From: Yponomeuta sedellus
Lineage: Eukaryota > Arthropoda > Insecta > Lepidoptera > Yponomeutidae
Assembly: GCA_934045075.1 (NCBI GenBank)
Contig: OW203738.1
Span: 2,108,001-2,172,000, forward strand
Length of the DNA: 64,000 bases
Direction of reading: 5' to 3'
The position numbers and the translations under genes are program-made. Position 1 is the first letter of the stretch, and the number at the start of each line of letters is the position of its first letter. Of this stretch, positions 10,442 through 22,058 are shown one piece after another. The notes below the pieces were generated by a model. It was not told the origin of the DNA, did not search any database, and was given only the letters and a program-made list of their open reading frames with translations.

Positions 10442-10809
10442 CGCGCTTAAAGAAGTGGAACCGAGTGATTGGAATAAATTACTTGACTTAAGCAACTACA
10501 GGCGCGGTCAGGTGCATTATAGGTGACCGTCCCGTAACTTCCGCTAGTGGCATTTTTGCCGAGCGCTTCCGTGCTTCGCAAGGCACGTTTATCCGGTGGT
10601 GCCGTCTGTCATGTAATGGCAGTTGTTAAGCCATATCAGAGGCCTTATGGCTGGCTTGATAATTTCTGACAGTAAGGCCCGCCACTTTCTTACAATCCTC
10701 CACCAAGCCGGACTTGGCCCGCGTGGTGGCGTAGGTATGGCCTACACTTTCTGCGATGCAGGAAGAGATCCGTGCCCCAGCAGTGGGGACATACAAGGGT
10801 TGATATTTA
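10442..10809 (+). repeat. 5S-SINE with 11-bp target duplication
   Basis: Plus-oriented copy bounded by GAAACAGACAG at 10431-10441 and 10810-10820. The 5S-like head (gcaactacaggcgcggtc) is present. The 3' end is 'catacaagggttgatattta'. The duplication shows LINE-machinery insertion and defines both ends of the element. Confidence 0.9.
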
Positions 10810-10959
10810 GAAACAGACAGTGCTGCGCACTAAAACGCTTGTTTGATATCTGGCGTTAACTAAAAACCTGCGCTAAAGGCTGAAACTCCACCGTTGAGCG
10901 AGCTGCCTTTTGCAGCATCAGACACACAGCGACAATTTTTTTTAATGTAGTCTATAAAC

Positions 10960-11260
10960 GTCCCACGGCACAGGCTGAGGTTTTTGAACACCTCCGACAA
11001 GCAGGTTTCCTCGCGATGTTTTCCTTCATTTAGCGAGTGGTATAGCTACAACAACTCCATGAATAAGCATGCCACTTTCTGTCCTCGGCATCCTCAGAAC
11101 TCTCACCAAGGGGGCCAAGTCCAATGTTTTTATGTGAATTTTTCTAATCAAATGAAATGAATTTTTTTCAACGTACGTACATTTTGCTGAAAGTCAATGT
11201 ATAATGTAAAATGCGTATGGTAGTGGAGAAAAAGGCAGAATTGGATTGAGATGAAATTGT
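10960..11260. repeat. Mixed repeat fragments
   Basis: 10960-11055 carries the minus-oriented 'cctcgcgatgttttccttca' motif. 11103-11124 is a 5S-SINE scrap (caagggggccaagtcc). 11125-11260 matches a LINE 3' UTR also at 36180-36260 (tcaatgtataatgtaaa, agtggagaaaaaggcag). Confidence 0.55.
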
Positions 11261-11820
11261 GTTTATGCTGTAGACTACCACTGCATAACTAGAGTTTCAT
11301 CCCGATCTAATTTTGAGTCAACTTCCGCACTCTCTCTAACGGAGAAAGTTTCATCGACAAACAAGCTTAGGTATTCTTTTTATGGAATCGTGACGTAACA
11401 ACTCTTTTTTTTGGAAATTGTTCAATGTGGTATTTGCTTTTGCTACTGTATAGTCTGCTTAATGCTGCTCCTACTGTGTGTGTGAAAATGCAAATTAATG
11501 ATTCATCTATCTATCTACCTATCTAGGTATCTATCAACTCCACGATGTAACCAAGCTCATCAACAAACCACAACAGTAACGTCCGAGGAATAGGAATCAT
11601 ATTAAACGCCGCCGAAATTAATATTAAATTATTCAGGGACAATACAACACCGTGACTTTAGGCCTTAGGTGCACCTAAGTTACGCTACCAACTGGCAACG
11701 TTTCTTCCCAAATGAAAGAAAGAAGAGCTGCTAGAGCTTTTCTGTGGGACTGGCTAATCTTATAGTTTGTAATCGTACAATCTGGTAATTTAAAATACTA
11801 CCGATAGCTCATGACAGTTT

Positions 11821-11821
11821 T

Positions 11822-11864
<43 letters not shown>

Positions 11865-11868
11865 TTTG
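11821..11868. repeat. (TTTA)n microsatellite
   Basis: About twelve perfect TTTA units, immediately upstream of the Helitron-like element at 11900. Confidence 0.95.
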
Positions 11869-11899
11869 GTACATTAGCAAAGTTCAATTATATTATACA

Positions 11900-12080
11900 C
11901 TAGCTGACCCAGCGAACTTCGTACCGCCTAACAGTCGGGTCTTTAATTATTTTTTTCTCCGTAAGAACCTTCTTCGTACTAATATTCTAAAAAAAAGAAT
12001 CACAAAAATCGGTTCAGCTGCTCTCGAGATTTGCGCTTATCAACACATTCAGAGATTAATTTTTATATTATAGAAGAAGA
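11900..12080 (-). mobile_element. Non-autonomous Helitron-like element
   Basis: On the minus strand the element starts TCTTCTTCTATAATAT and ends GGGTCAGCTAG, between an A and a T, which is the Helitron rule (5' A|TC...CTAG|T 3'). A second copy with the same ends lies at 36684-36871. 181 bp, no coding capacity. Confidence 0.78.
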
Positions 12081-12215
12081 TTACGACTATGTATGGCACA
12101 ACACGGAAAGTTCTGATTGGTAATGAGAAACCGAAGACATGTAAATTATTTCCGGCAGTGATAGCTGGTGCCATAAAGAAATTGGTGATAGCAGAAGAAA
12201 TTTGAATTTACATAA

Positions 12216-12345
12216 CGTAACCTAACCTCACGCCTATATCCCAGATGTGTAGGCAGAGGCCAGGGACTTCCACTTGCCACGATCTTGACAGAGATCGTCT
12301 TCGCTTTATCAACGTTCATTAGTCGTTGCACGCACGCATGCCGGT
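12216..12345. repeat. Dispersed repeat with 'cctcacgcctatatccca'
   Basis: Shared with 57353-57478 (cctcacgcctgtatccca, caacgttcat.agtcgttgca) and partly with 38100-38205. It follows the (CATA)n tract in the 57-kb copy. Type unknown. Confidence 0.65.
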
Positions 12346-12581
12346 TCCAGCTAAATTTGAAGCAATTTTATTTATATATTCACCTATTCATTCATTTATT
12401 TAACTATGTATTTGTTTGTATGCAGATACATAGTTAAATACACCGTACCCTAGCATATTCGTGAGACAATGGTTGAAAATCAGCTCTTTGGGCGAATGCT
12501 CTGAGAACAATGCTGAGCCAACTGACATTTGCAGCACAAGGACACACTACTACTCATGTTATTAAAAGTGTTTAACGAGCC

Positions 12582-12759
12582 ATTTTCAGCACAAATTCAC
12601 AAAACACTTCATAGATGGCGCTTATAGGCGTGGACATACAAGAACAGGGACACGTCTGTGAAATTTTGATCAACGCAGATTAGTTTTGACAGTCGATTAA
12701 TCTATGGCCGCGCCTGTAAGCGTCATCAATGAATGGCTTTGTGAATTTGTGCTGAAAAT
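12582..12759. mobile_element. MITE-B copy
   Basis: The ends ATTTTCAGCACAAATTCAC and GTGAATTTGTGCTGAAAAT are inverted, and the inner 'catagatggcgct' and 'gcgtcatcaatg' are also inverted. Five copies occur in this window (12582, 14134, 15437, 17703, 49029), three of them hit by later insertions. Confidence 0.85.
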
Positions 12760-13127
12760 CAATGTTCGTATTTTTTAAATTGCAATTGAATTGAAAAACG
12801 GTATAATTATAATATATGCGGATATTAAAAGTTCCCATTGTGTGTGTTTTTGTTGCTGAAATAAAATGGTTTCCTCTTCTTCTTCAGCAAGCAGAGTTCA
12901 AACTTAACCGAAGTAACGGTGACTGCAACGCCAAAGTTATATGCGTTTGCCAGTCTACTGCTCCTATATTGCGTGCACCAAAACTTGTGAGATTCTAATG
13001 GCCTAACTCTAACTGTTAAATAGGTACCATATTAGAGACTACTGCCAACGTCAGGACTCTTGACAGGATGAGCATTGCGATTGCTCGAGTCACGCATTTG
13101 ATGGCGCTAAGATATCAAAATTTGACA
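12760..13127. other. No gene seen
   Basis: The frame at 12816-12998 has no conserved motif and is treated as chance. Confidence 0.45.
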
Positions 13128-13139
13128 GTTAATATAAAG

Positions 13140-13529
13140 CCTCTAAACAGGTTTTTAAAGTTGTCCTTAGCACGGGTCAGTGCATTAAAAATAAAAATAG
13201 TATAATCATGTGGGTACAGTGATATCATTTTGATGTAAAACCTAACTGCAAAGTAGGTAGTCGGGGCTGTAAGTTATGCAATTTGCTTAAGCCAGATGTC
13301 GCTGCCTGTACGTAATACAAAGAAAGTGTAAAGAGGTTCGAAATTTCACTGATGCCGGTGAGTCGCCCATTGGCTCAATTGGTAGAACGCTGGCACGGAT
13401 AGCCAGAGGTTGCGGGTTCGAATCCCGGCATGGGTGAAATTTTTAGCCTCTAAATAGGTTTTTAAATTTGTCCTTAGCACGGGTTAGTGCATTAAAAATA
13501 AAAATAGTATACTCTAAATAGGTTTTTAA
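13140..13529 (+). repeat. SINE-1, longest copy, 12-bp target duplication
   Basis: Bounded by GTTAATATAAAG at 13128-13139 and 13530-13541. It starts CCTCTAAACAGGTTTTTAAA, has a body of about 225 bp, a tRNA-like head at 13365-13437 (gcccattggctcaattggta, ggttcgaatcc), and the tail agcctctaaataggttttta ... tagtgcattaaaaataaaaa. It ends with a further short 'ctctaaataggtttttaa'. The tail block therefore occurs at both ends in direct orientation in this copy. Confidence 0.88.
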
Positions 13530-13594
13530 GTTAATATAAAGTCATGACTTTTGACGTAAAAACGCGCGACTCGCACTATCGTTCTACTTGCCAG

Positions 13595-13886
13595 AGTGCT
13601 TAGTGCGAGTTTTTTAACTAGATACTCGATCGCGTTAACGTAAACTCATATTTCTATGGCATCGAGAAAACGCCACCTAGCGACAAGTATGGAAATTAAA
13701 GTTGCTGCGTGCGAGTTGTAATGGTTTACGTTGAGAAGTGAAACACTAATAAACGCGAGTGCGAGTTGTACTGTGACAGCGTTTTGCCAGTTCGAACGGT
13801 TAACTTACTAATACTCTCTACTCAATGCTCGATTAACGCGGTAGTAAAGTTATTCGATTGGATCTGTCAAACTCGCACTAAGCACT
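13595..13886. mobile_element. MITE-C copy
   Basis: Inverted ends AGTGCTTAGTGCGAGTTT and AAACTCGCACTAAGCACT, preceded by CAG and followed by CTG. The whole 292-bp body matches the inverted-orientation copy at 30187-30491. Open frames inside (13766-13987, 13867-14064) are repeat-derived and not genes. Confidence 0.85.
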
Positions 13887-14133
13887 CTGGTACTACGATA
13901 GCACAAGTCACGCGTTTTGTAGCGCATAAATATCTGAATTTGACAATTAATGTACTGGTAATTCTCAAGTTTTTTACAACGGGCTGACGGGCTGACACAC
14001 AACGCTCACAACAACGTGATAAGGCGCGTGATTTGTATTTAGCACTGGATTCCACGGATTTCATTGATTTATGTTAGCTAGTGATTTAGGTAATTTTTTT
14101 TATGAAGCTTCTTGCGTCTTTTGGAATAAGCCC

Positions 14134-14309
14134 TTTTCAGCACAAATTCATAAAGCATTTCATATATGGCGAGTATAGGCGAGCGCGTACAAGAACATGT
14201 CTGTAAAATTTTGCTTAGAACTGAACATTTTGACAGCCGTATTCTACTTACTTTATGGCCACGCCTGTAAGCGCCATCTATAAATGACTTTGGGAATTCG
14301 TGTTGAATA
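14134..14309. mobile_element. MITE-B copy
   Basis: Ends ttttcagcacaaattcat and aattcgtgttgaat, with internal 'catatatggcgag' and 'gcgccatctataaatg'. A diverged full-length copy. Confidence 0.78.
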
Positions 14310-15436
14310 TAGCTCATTAAATATTATAGCAATATTTCAACTATAATTCTATTTAGTTGGTACGAGTATTCCCAGTGAGGACGACATGTCACCACCAAAA
14401 TGTACCGCCAAAGGCCGTCTGTATGACCACAAACGCGTATTTGAGGTAGTATCTGGGCACCCCTTATGATTATTAATTAGACGGGGTTGTGTTAGTCAAA
14501 TTTTACGTTTTGGGTGACGTTTTGGATGGTTTTAATTGGATCTTATGAGTTTTAATTGTAACAGGTGCCCCGAACTGACGATTTAGGTTGATACAAGTAG
14601 TAGGCGCGTCATCAACTCGTAGCTTGATGACGCGCCACCAATGGAATAAAAAACATAACTTGGTTTGTTACGAGTGTTTTCAAAAAATCTTTACAGTTAC
14701 TGTGTGATACCTATAGAATCTCTATCGTCTAGAATCTGGGATCAACAACCTACAACTTTAATCGATTTACATTAAAAACGTCCATTTTAGAAAAAAATAT
14801 TCAAAGTCATGTACAGTATCTTAGCTTTTAGAATGTACCTCGGGCTCAAGAGTAGGCTTCAGTTTTCGCCCAAAACACACGAGTGTCTGTAGTTTCTAAA
14901 GAGAGCTACTATATATTTTTAAGATTTATGACGTACGCTTTTTCCAACGACGCGTTATAGCAGATGTTTATTTTCTATTATTAAACTAGGAAGCATCGAG
15001 GAGCGCCTTAAATGTCAAAAATCACGACCAGTGAACAGTGTCAAATTTTGACATTGTCATAACTGTGGTCATGATATGTACAAAGGGAAACTAAAAATCT
15101 GATAGAAAAAAGGTTGAAATTCAAACAATAGCATATTTTCTCATCTGTTTAATGAACAATATTTCAAATAATTTTGTTTCCGGTGTCGTTCAAATTGTAT
15201 ATTAGAGAACGTTTCACAATTAATACAAGCCCTGTTTATTCAATATCGTATAAAGCCTTATAATTTAGTATTTTTCTCTTTTATATCATGGTGCATTTGC
15301 CTCAAATATGAGAAATTAAGGGGAAAACGTTATTATTGCCGTTTTTTCTATTTAAATTATTGAAAGGTCGGTGGTTTTTACACTATAGATAGGTACTGTT
15401 CGCGTCTAGTGCGTAAACTGAGCTCATAATGAACAG
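14310..15436. other. No gene; MITE-A fragment and a hairpin
   Basis: 14813-14893 is a 5' fragment of MITE-A (ttagcttttagaatgtacc). 15019-15078 is a ~57-bp palindrome centred on 'aaattttgac' (arms atcacgaccagtgaacag and ctgtggtcatgat). The rest is AT-rich and unassigned. Confidence 0.55.
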
Positions 15437-15814
15437 ATTTCAGCACAAATTCTCAAAGCAATTCATAGATACCGGAATACGGCTGTAAAAATTAATCTGC
15501 GCTGAGCGAAATTTGACAAACGTGTCCCAGTTCTTGTACAGTCTGTTAGCTTTCAGAATGTACCTCGGGCTCTAGAGTAGGCTCCGGTTTTCACCGAAAC
15601 CACACGAGTGTAGTACTACTTCCTGCTCTGTATAAAACTTTTCTTCGCTACTTTGAAAGTTAAGTAAATTAACTGTCATATTACCTACTTCCGATATTTC
15701 TATTACACGAATAAATCCGATTCTATCCGATAGTAGCCGAGGTATATTCTTAAAGCTAACAGACTCTATGTACATGCCTGTAAGCGCATTGCTTTGTAAA
15801 TTTATACTGAAAAA
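15437..15814. mobile_element. MITE-B copy split by MITE-A
   Basis: The left part is 15437-15539 (atttcagcacaaattctc) and the right part 15766-15814 (tgcctgtaagcgcattgctt, ending atactgaaaa). It is interrupted by the MITE-A copy at 15540-15765. Confidence 0.8.
15540..15765. mobile_element. MITE-A copy nested in MITE-B
   Basis: Inverted ends AGTCTGTTAGCTTTCAGAAT and ATTCTTAAAGCTAACAGACT. 'tgtac' flanks both sides (left directly, right after 3 bases), consistent with a target duplication whose exact length is unclear. Confidence 0.82.
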
Positions 15815-16800
15815 GGATCATTATCAAGGCAAGAATCCTTCTTATTTATTGTTTTATTTTGAGAAGTCCTCTCTTTATTATAGAAACCTCACCGCATATT
15901 TTGAATGCCGCAACATTGGAACAAATATAAAGAAAAAATATTTTATAATTACTTTTACCATTTTTTATATTGATGGTCCTCTTAATCCAGTGTTTTTACG
16001 TTTACAACATCCAAATACAAGTAAAGAGTTAAGTAGCAAAAGTCACAAGGTATAAAACTGAGGGCGAACTTCAGAAGTAGGAATATTTGAAGGCAAAGTA
16101 ATCTCGTGAAGTTGCAAAATAATACATCTATACGACTATTAATTTACTCTTCTAATTGGTACTGGTTAGGTTACAGTTATTGTATATATAATACAATTTA
16201 GTTATAAATATAAATTATAGTTTTGTGCTATCTACATTATGTAAAAATTATTGCATTTTATGCGTACATATTACTTAAAATACTGAATCGAAGTTCTCAC
16301 TTAAATTTCAGCCAAAGTCTTGATATTTCATTCTTTCGAACCAACCAATCCAGAAAACCAACGTAGAATCATAACATTTATGTAAAAGGGTCCCTGAATT
16401 TAGAAATTTGCACTTTATTTAAATTTAACTAATGAAAATCAGAGTTAGCAGAATCAAATAAGTTCAATCAACACTATCTATGCTACGCTTAAGATACTTG
16501 CTAAATACATAAGTTTAATATTCATTATTATATACAAACACGTAGCACATGACACACAGATAATGAGAGAAAGTGCTCAGCCGATGATATGTGTTTCCCT
16601 AATCTTAATTCTAGTTTTAGGTTGTCTAGTCATTAGAAACAACATAATAATCGGTTAAGATAAAAAAAAACATTGGTATTCCAATAAAACGAAATTTTGC
16701 ATAATATAGTTTCAATATACACGCTCTTTGGGTAATTTGAAAACCGCGGTTATGGAAATAGTAAAAATTTTATATATTTCGACTATTATTTTGGGCCACG
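15815..16800. other. No gene seen
   Basis: AT-rich DNA. The frame at 15768-16055 is low-complexity and begins inside MITE-B. No repeats recognised. Confidence 0.45.
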
Positions 16801-16930
16801 GTAGCAAAGGACTTGGAGCGAGCCCAGTTGAGCGAGTGGACAACTCCTGAGAAAATCCTGGAGCAAAAGAACGAGGAGAGCCGACCCCACATCACGGGAT
16901 GAGGCAAAGACAAAGAAGAAGAAGAGAGAC
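16801..16930 (+). repeat. Probable LINE/SINE 3' end with (AAG)n tail
   Basis: A GC-richer block ending 'gggatgaggcaaagacaaag' followed by aagaagaag, resembling the (gaa)n-type tails of the RTE fragments in this window. Single copy here. Confidence 0.4.
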
Positions 16931-17099
16931 TATTATTTTGAAGTATAAGAGTAAATGAAAAAAATTATGTTGAGTAATATTGTAAAATGAATAAAAAAGA
17001 TTGTCTTGCCTCTCCGTCTATCAGTACAAGGACCTGCAGACCTGCGGCACACCTGCAACGGTCTGGCTGGCTACTATTGGTTCTAGTAGATGCAAATTA

Positions 17100-17685
17100 G
17101 GGTTGAGACATTTTTGGAAAGTGCTTTTTTTAAACTAACAGCGTTGGATAGTTCGAGGAGGATCCAGCTGGGCTGGGGAGCGTTTGGGAAACTACGCCAA
17201 GTCTTCTCGTTATCCATACCGCAATGTTTGAAAACGAAAGTTTTCAATCAGTGCGTCCTACCTGTCATGACCTACGGAGCCGAGACATGGACACTCACGA
17301 AAGGTCTGGTCCACCAGTTCAAAGTCGTTCAGCGAGCTAAAGAGAGAGCTATGCTCGGAGTTTCTCTGAAGGATAGGATTCGTAACGAATGCATCCAACA
17401 GAGAACCAAAGTTATCGACATAGAATCAGCAAGCTGAAGTGGCAGTGGGCCGGTCATATCTCGCGAAGAACCGACAATCGTTGGAGTAAACGTGTTCTTG
17501 AGTGGAGAACGCGACTCGGCAAACGTAGTGTAGGACGCCCTCCGACCAGGTGGGATGAAGATCCGCGAAAAATTGCCGGCAGATACTGGATGCGGCAAGC
17601 TGAAGACAGGGTGCTATGGCGCTCATTAGGGGAGGGCTATGTCCAGCAGTGAACTACATAATATAGCCTGAAGAAGAAGAATAAT
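17100..17685 (+). pseudogene. RTE-type LINE, C-terminal reverse-transcriptase fragment
   Basis: Two overlapping frames joined by a frameshift near 17410-17435 encode the end of an RTE-clade endonuclease/reverse transcriptase. The first contains SSRRIQLGWGAFGKLRQVF and VMTYGAETWTLTKGL. The second contains LKWQWAGHISRRTDNRW and SVGRPPTRWDEDPRKIAG, ending at YVQQ stop (17652). The 3' UTR is only about 30 bp and ends 'atatagcctgaagaagaaga', the tail shared by the short elements at 17806, 33241, 40922 and 45838. 5' truncated and frameshifted, so inactive. Confidence 0.88.
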
Positions 17686-17702
17686 TTCGATGGCTAGCGC
17701 CG

Positions 17703-18160
17703 TTTCCAGCACAAATTCACAAAACATTCCCAGAGGGCGCTTACAGGCGTGGCCATAGAAGAACCGGAATACGGCTGTCAAAATTAATCTGCGCTAAGCA
17801 AAAATGCTGTGTGGTGTCGGCCTAGAGAATAGCACCAACCCAAATTCTTCCCGCGGGTGTCGTAAAAGGCGACTAAGGGACACGAACTGGGGGGTGGGCA
17901 GCAGCGCCCCCTGCAGTACAGTTCCACCAAACTGCGATCCCCAACCCGCATGCCCAGCGTGAGGATTACGGGCACTACCCCCCAATGATTGCACAACCTT
18001 GCGCTACGTAATGGCGCTCATTAGGGGAGGGCTATGTGCAGCAGTGGACTAATATAGCCTGAAGAAGAAGAAGCAAAAATTTGACAGACGTGTCTCTGTT
18101 CTTGTACGTTTACGCGTATAAGCGTCATCTATGAAGTGCTTTGAGAATTTGTACTGAAAG
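17703..18160. mobile_element. MITE-B copy split by RTE-tailed short element
   Basis: The left part is 17703-17805 (tttccagcacaaattcac), the right part 18072-18160 (ttgacagacgtgtctctg, ending tttgtactgaaag). The insert is described at 17806-18071. Confidence 0.82.
17806..18071 (+). mobile_element. RTE-tailed short non-LTR element with 9-bp target duplication
   Basis: Starts GCTGTGTGGTGTCGGCCTAG, has a conserved GC-rich body (cttcccgcgggtgtcgtaaa), and ends with the RTE tail 'ctaatatagcctgaagaaga'. It is bounded by AGCAAAAAT at 17797-17805 and 18072-18080. It looks like an internally deleted LINE or a SINE using the RTE tail. Open frames on either strand inside it are not genes. Confidence 0.88.
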
Positions 18161-18239
18161 CGGCTCATTGTTGCTACGTTCAGTTTACTATGGCTTTCAA
18201 CCTACCCAAAATTCGTGGTGTATCCGTGCGTATTTCCAT

Positions 18240-18445
18240 TGTTAACTATTAATGGTGATGATGATGATGTCCTCCTCATCGAGTCCGATGACGGCGACCT
18301 CAAGGATTGGTAGGACTTCTGCGGCGGTGCGCTCGGATTTGACTCGCGAAGCCCACATACTCTTACACGTACAAAGACCGTGGTGAGCTTCAATGCGGCC
18401 AATGTAAACGAACATTTAAAAACAAGCTGGGCTTCGCGAGTCATC
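18240..18445 (+). repeat. Repeat block with degenerate C2H2-like finger
   Basis: (gat)n followed by 'cctcctcatcgagtccgatg' and a short frame reading QCGQCKRTFKNKLGFASH, which resembles the C-terminal finger found in some LINE proteins. The second histidine is missing. Probably a LINE fragment. Confidence 0.38.
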
Positions 18446-19277
18446 TATTAATGGTATTTCTGTCTTAATTTAAGTATACACGAGTATATTCAAACAAAAT
18501 GGATGATTTCTTGATATAAAAATACGACTAGACAATATAATATATGCAATGTTCTTAATAATTACTGTTAGATTCAAGCAATTAGGTACATTGTCGTGAG
18601 AATATAAACGCCTAACACTTAAGTTATTAATGTATGACCTAAAAATGTTTTAAATAAATACCTACGTGGGTAGGTAATTTAACATTATACTAAGGTGTGC
18701 TTATAGCATTATCTTACGAACTATCACGGCCTTCAATGCTTGATTGTAAAATGTTCTAACTTTATTTACCAACCCTACGCAATTTAATTTTTCAAAGGCA
18801 TTTTTATTAAACAGTAAAGTGAGGTGATTACGCAAACTAATTAATGCCGCTAGAACGTAAATATAACAAATAAAATCGAGCTTAGCGTAGTAAAATGTTA
18901 ACACTAATTTAACTCACGTTTTTATTTCGGTAATAATTTTGTAAAGTAACGGCGAAAATGTAATTTTGTTTTAATTTTATGATAGCAAACGTTCTATTGC
19001 CTTAGCTCTATTGGTCTTGCCGAGTTAAAGGTATACGCACATTTATCAACTCCACGCAGCAACAAAGCATTTTGTTGTGATCCCACCACTGCATTGACCT
19101 TTGGACAAAGCAATGTGTGCAAATTGCTCTGGGTTTTATGTCATTCCAATGATGAATTGAAATTCAAAAGCAACAAGTCACTTTGTCGCGCGCGAGTCGT
19201 TATCAGTCTGTCTGTACCGTAACCGTTTAATGTTATAGTAATTAATCGTTTCCATTTTACGCAATTCCCATTCGCTG
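18446..19277. other. 3' flank / UTR of the Shaw gene, no other gene
   Basis: AT-rich. On the minus strand it contains AATAAA-type poly(A) signals near 18920, 18803 and 18762, downstream of the Shaw stop codon. The frame at 18701-18904 shows no coding character. Confidence 0.5.
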
Positions 19278-19696
19278 TTATGTCGAAGCTGAAGACTTTC
19301 GTTTCTCTGCCTTTTCCCTCAATTTCGTTTCGTCAAGTGACTCAATCTTATGGCCCTTCAATAATGGCGTTCGAGCGTCAGTTCTCTCTTCCGAAATATT
19401 CTTATCCATGTAGATGTCGTTCGTAAAGTTGTTTACTGTTACAGTGACTGCATCGCTGCCAATAGACTCTTGTCTGCTTGTAGCTTTGCTTTCGATTGTG
19501 CCTTCGTCTCCATCGTCATCGTTTTCATTTTCAGCTCTGTCGTTGTGGTACGCCATGTTTTCGAAGCATTTGACCGGCATTATGTTGACCGATTTCATCA
19601 TAGGTAAAGCTATAGCTAATGCGGGGCTCATGTCACGAGGACTTGGCGTGAGCCGCGTGGCGACAGTCAGATCCATTCCAGGCATCAGTGTTGCGA
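19278..19696 (-). CDS. Shaw: Shaw-type K+ channel, C-terminal exon with stop codon
   Basis: The acceptor ..ttgttttaacag precedes TC GCA ACA CTG ATG CCT, and the open frame runs 138 codons to a TAA at 19278-19280. The G from the previous exon plus TC gives Val. The peptide starts ATLMPGMDLTVATRL, has a hydrophobic-to-polar conserved-looking segment (MMKSVNIMPVKCFENMAYHN), then an acidic tract (ENENDDDGDEG), and ends in a basic, serine-rich tail. It has no membrane segment and should be a cytoplasmic regulatory tail. AATAAA-type poly(A) signals on the minus strand lie downstream near 18920, 18803 and 18762, but I cannot tell which is used. The frame could also be opened by an internal ATG at 19685, which I consider unlikely. 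Confidence 0.85.
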
Positions 19697-21707
19697 CTGT
19701 TAAAACAAATTAGTTTTAGTTGGGCAGCTTTTAGTGGTAGGTGTTTAGAGAACAACATTTCAGTGTTAACTTTTTTTGCCAAAAACGTGCAATTGGCATG
19801 CTTTCTCTTTTTGTTAATAATAGTATTTTTACGACACAAAGATATTAGAAGACTGTGTAGGTGTTTAGATAGTTAAAAATGGTTCGGAATTTAACAAATG
19901 TCGGTAGTTTGGTGTTAGATTTAAATCCACTGAAAAACAAATGGAACTCAGGACACATACAACCACAGGGAAACAAAGACAAAACCAAGACACGAACATA
20001 ATGCACAATGCAGTCTTAATAAACACTCCTTTTATAGGTGACGTAGATTTATCACATGTGGCTTAAGAAAGTTTCTGAAGTCTGAAGACTTCAAATTGTT
20101 TAACTTTATACATCACCCATCAAAGAAAAAACTATATACTTTCTTTGTTAGGACTTTTGTTAGTTGTTATTAGTGTGAAAAACTTTGATATATCTACGGA
20201 GTGTACCACGGTGTCACTAGGTTATGTCTCAACGACTGTTACTGTTGGTGGTGGCTCAACAGGCTTAGTGTTGTTTTGGACCAGTGCCGTTGTTGTGTGT
20301 TGACGATAATCTGTAAAGAATCCGCTAGTCAATTCGATACTACTGGGGATTACTACTACCTAAATTACAAGCTTCAGAAATTAGTATATTCGTAGGTGTC
20401 AATTTCGAGAATAAGATGTAAAGTTAGTTCTTAATTGACTGATATAATTTGATAAAACATACCTAGTTCTTACCAAAATATCAGTCCTAAACCAACGTTT
20501 AAAATTTGTGGAAAAGCCAATAGGCTCGCTTGTAATCTTAAGCATATACTAGATACATCTACTACAACATTGACTTTAAAGCTTCAAGCAACACTAAGAC
20601 CTCTAAAAGGACATCCAAAGACACAACACTGATTAAAAACATTGTTAATATCATGTAGTTCGAACCTTTCGCTTTTGGACTCGAAGCAAAGAGACCTAGG
20701 CAGGCCGCGACTGTAAGTGCATCTCTTGAAGTTTTGTGCATTAATGAGGATGAGTCCGAAGTAGTGATACGAATGAGGGTGAACTAATGGAGAAAGATTC
20801 GTTAGTTGCATTCCTTTAAGCATGTATATCCGTGCGGTTACAGTAAAACTGGCTCGGCTTCCGTGTGATTTTGCTTTCTAAAGCATGTTTAAATTTTTTC
20901 TTTTGCAGTTGTTTGGTGTGGTTTGGATCATAGCCTCAAGCTCGCTACGATCGCCATCTGTGAACGATTACATTGCATATGCTACAGTTAGTCATGTGAG
21001 TACATTTACAATGTCTGTTTCGCTTTTAGCTTCGAAAGAAATATTTTCAAGTGATTCAAATTATTTTATGTTCCAGCAGAAATTAACACCGGTAAAAAAA
21101 CTTTACTTGAAAATATTTCTTCTAACATCTAGGTTATGCAAATGTTTACATACATCTATAATTATTTTATAAAAACTTGTGTTTTGTGTCTCAAGGTTAG
21201 TCAGTGTTACCTACTATGTTAACTTGGGTGAGATTGGAAACATCATTATTAGACATAAGCTGCGTGTTCTTTGAAAATTATGTAATTTTCATATAAATCT
21301 TATATTACACAGATATTTTCAAAATCAAATAGATACATTTGCCTGATAATGGTATTGAACAGGTTAGTACATAAGTGCTGTTATTTTTAATCCACACATT
21401 TTATTCTTCGTACAATAATGATTTAGCGGGTTTCTTTTATTTCTGTGCTTATTTATTTTAGTGGACATCTAAAAAGACAAGTAGCAATTTTACAGGAAAA
21501 CGTGAGTGTATTGGCCTGCTGGTTATCAAAATAAATTATCTCAAAGGTTTATAAATCAACAATTTCGAAAAAAATCCAATATCAACAGGGTTAACTTTAA
21601 AATGCGCAAATCCTGAGACACTTTTGTTAGAGTTTGTGTTATTCAGTCACTTTTGTAACTTCTTTATCATATTTGTATTTTTTTTAATCATGAAGAGGGG
21701 TTTAATA
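19697..21707. other. Shaw intron, no recognised element
   Basis: Intron between the last two visible exons. Frames at 19688-19876, 20201-20395, 20584-20823 and 20885-21172 lack motifs or splice context. Confidence 0.5.
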
Positions 21708-22058
21708 CGTGGTCGTGGCCTAATTGATCCGAGAGATTGGAATCAATGACTTGAACCAAGTACAATAGGCGGTGCAGTCAGGTGCTGGATGGGTGACCAT
21801 TCCGTGACTACGGCTAGTAGCACATTTTCCGAGCGTTTCCGTGCTTCGGAAGGCACGTTAAGCCATTGGTGCCGGCTGTCATGTAATGGCAGTCGTTAAG
21901 CCATGTCAGAGGCCTTATGGGTGGCTTGATAACTTCTGACAGTAAGTCCCGCCACTGTCTTATAATCCTCCCAACCCGGAATTGGCCCCCGTATATAGTA
22001 TGGCTTAACCGTTGACCCATGCGAGACCCGTGCCTCAGCAGTGGGGACATACATATAT
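21708..22058 (+). repeat. 5S-SINE, full length
   Basis: Plus-oriented: 'cgtggtcgtggcc', the 5S-like 'ggcggtgcagtcaggtgctg' and 'gatgggtgacc', the body, then 'cctcagcagtggggacatac'. Lies in a Shaw intron. Confidence 0.87.
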
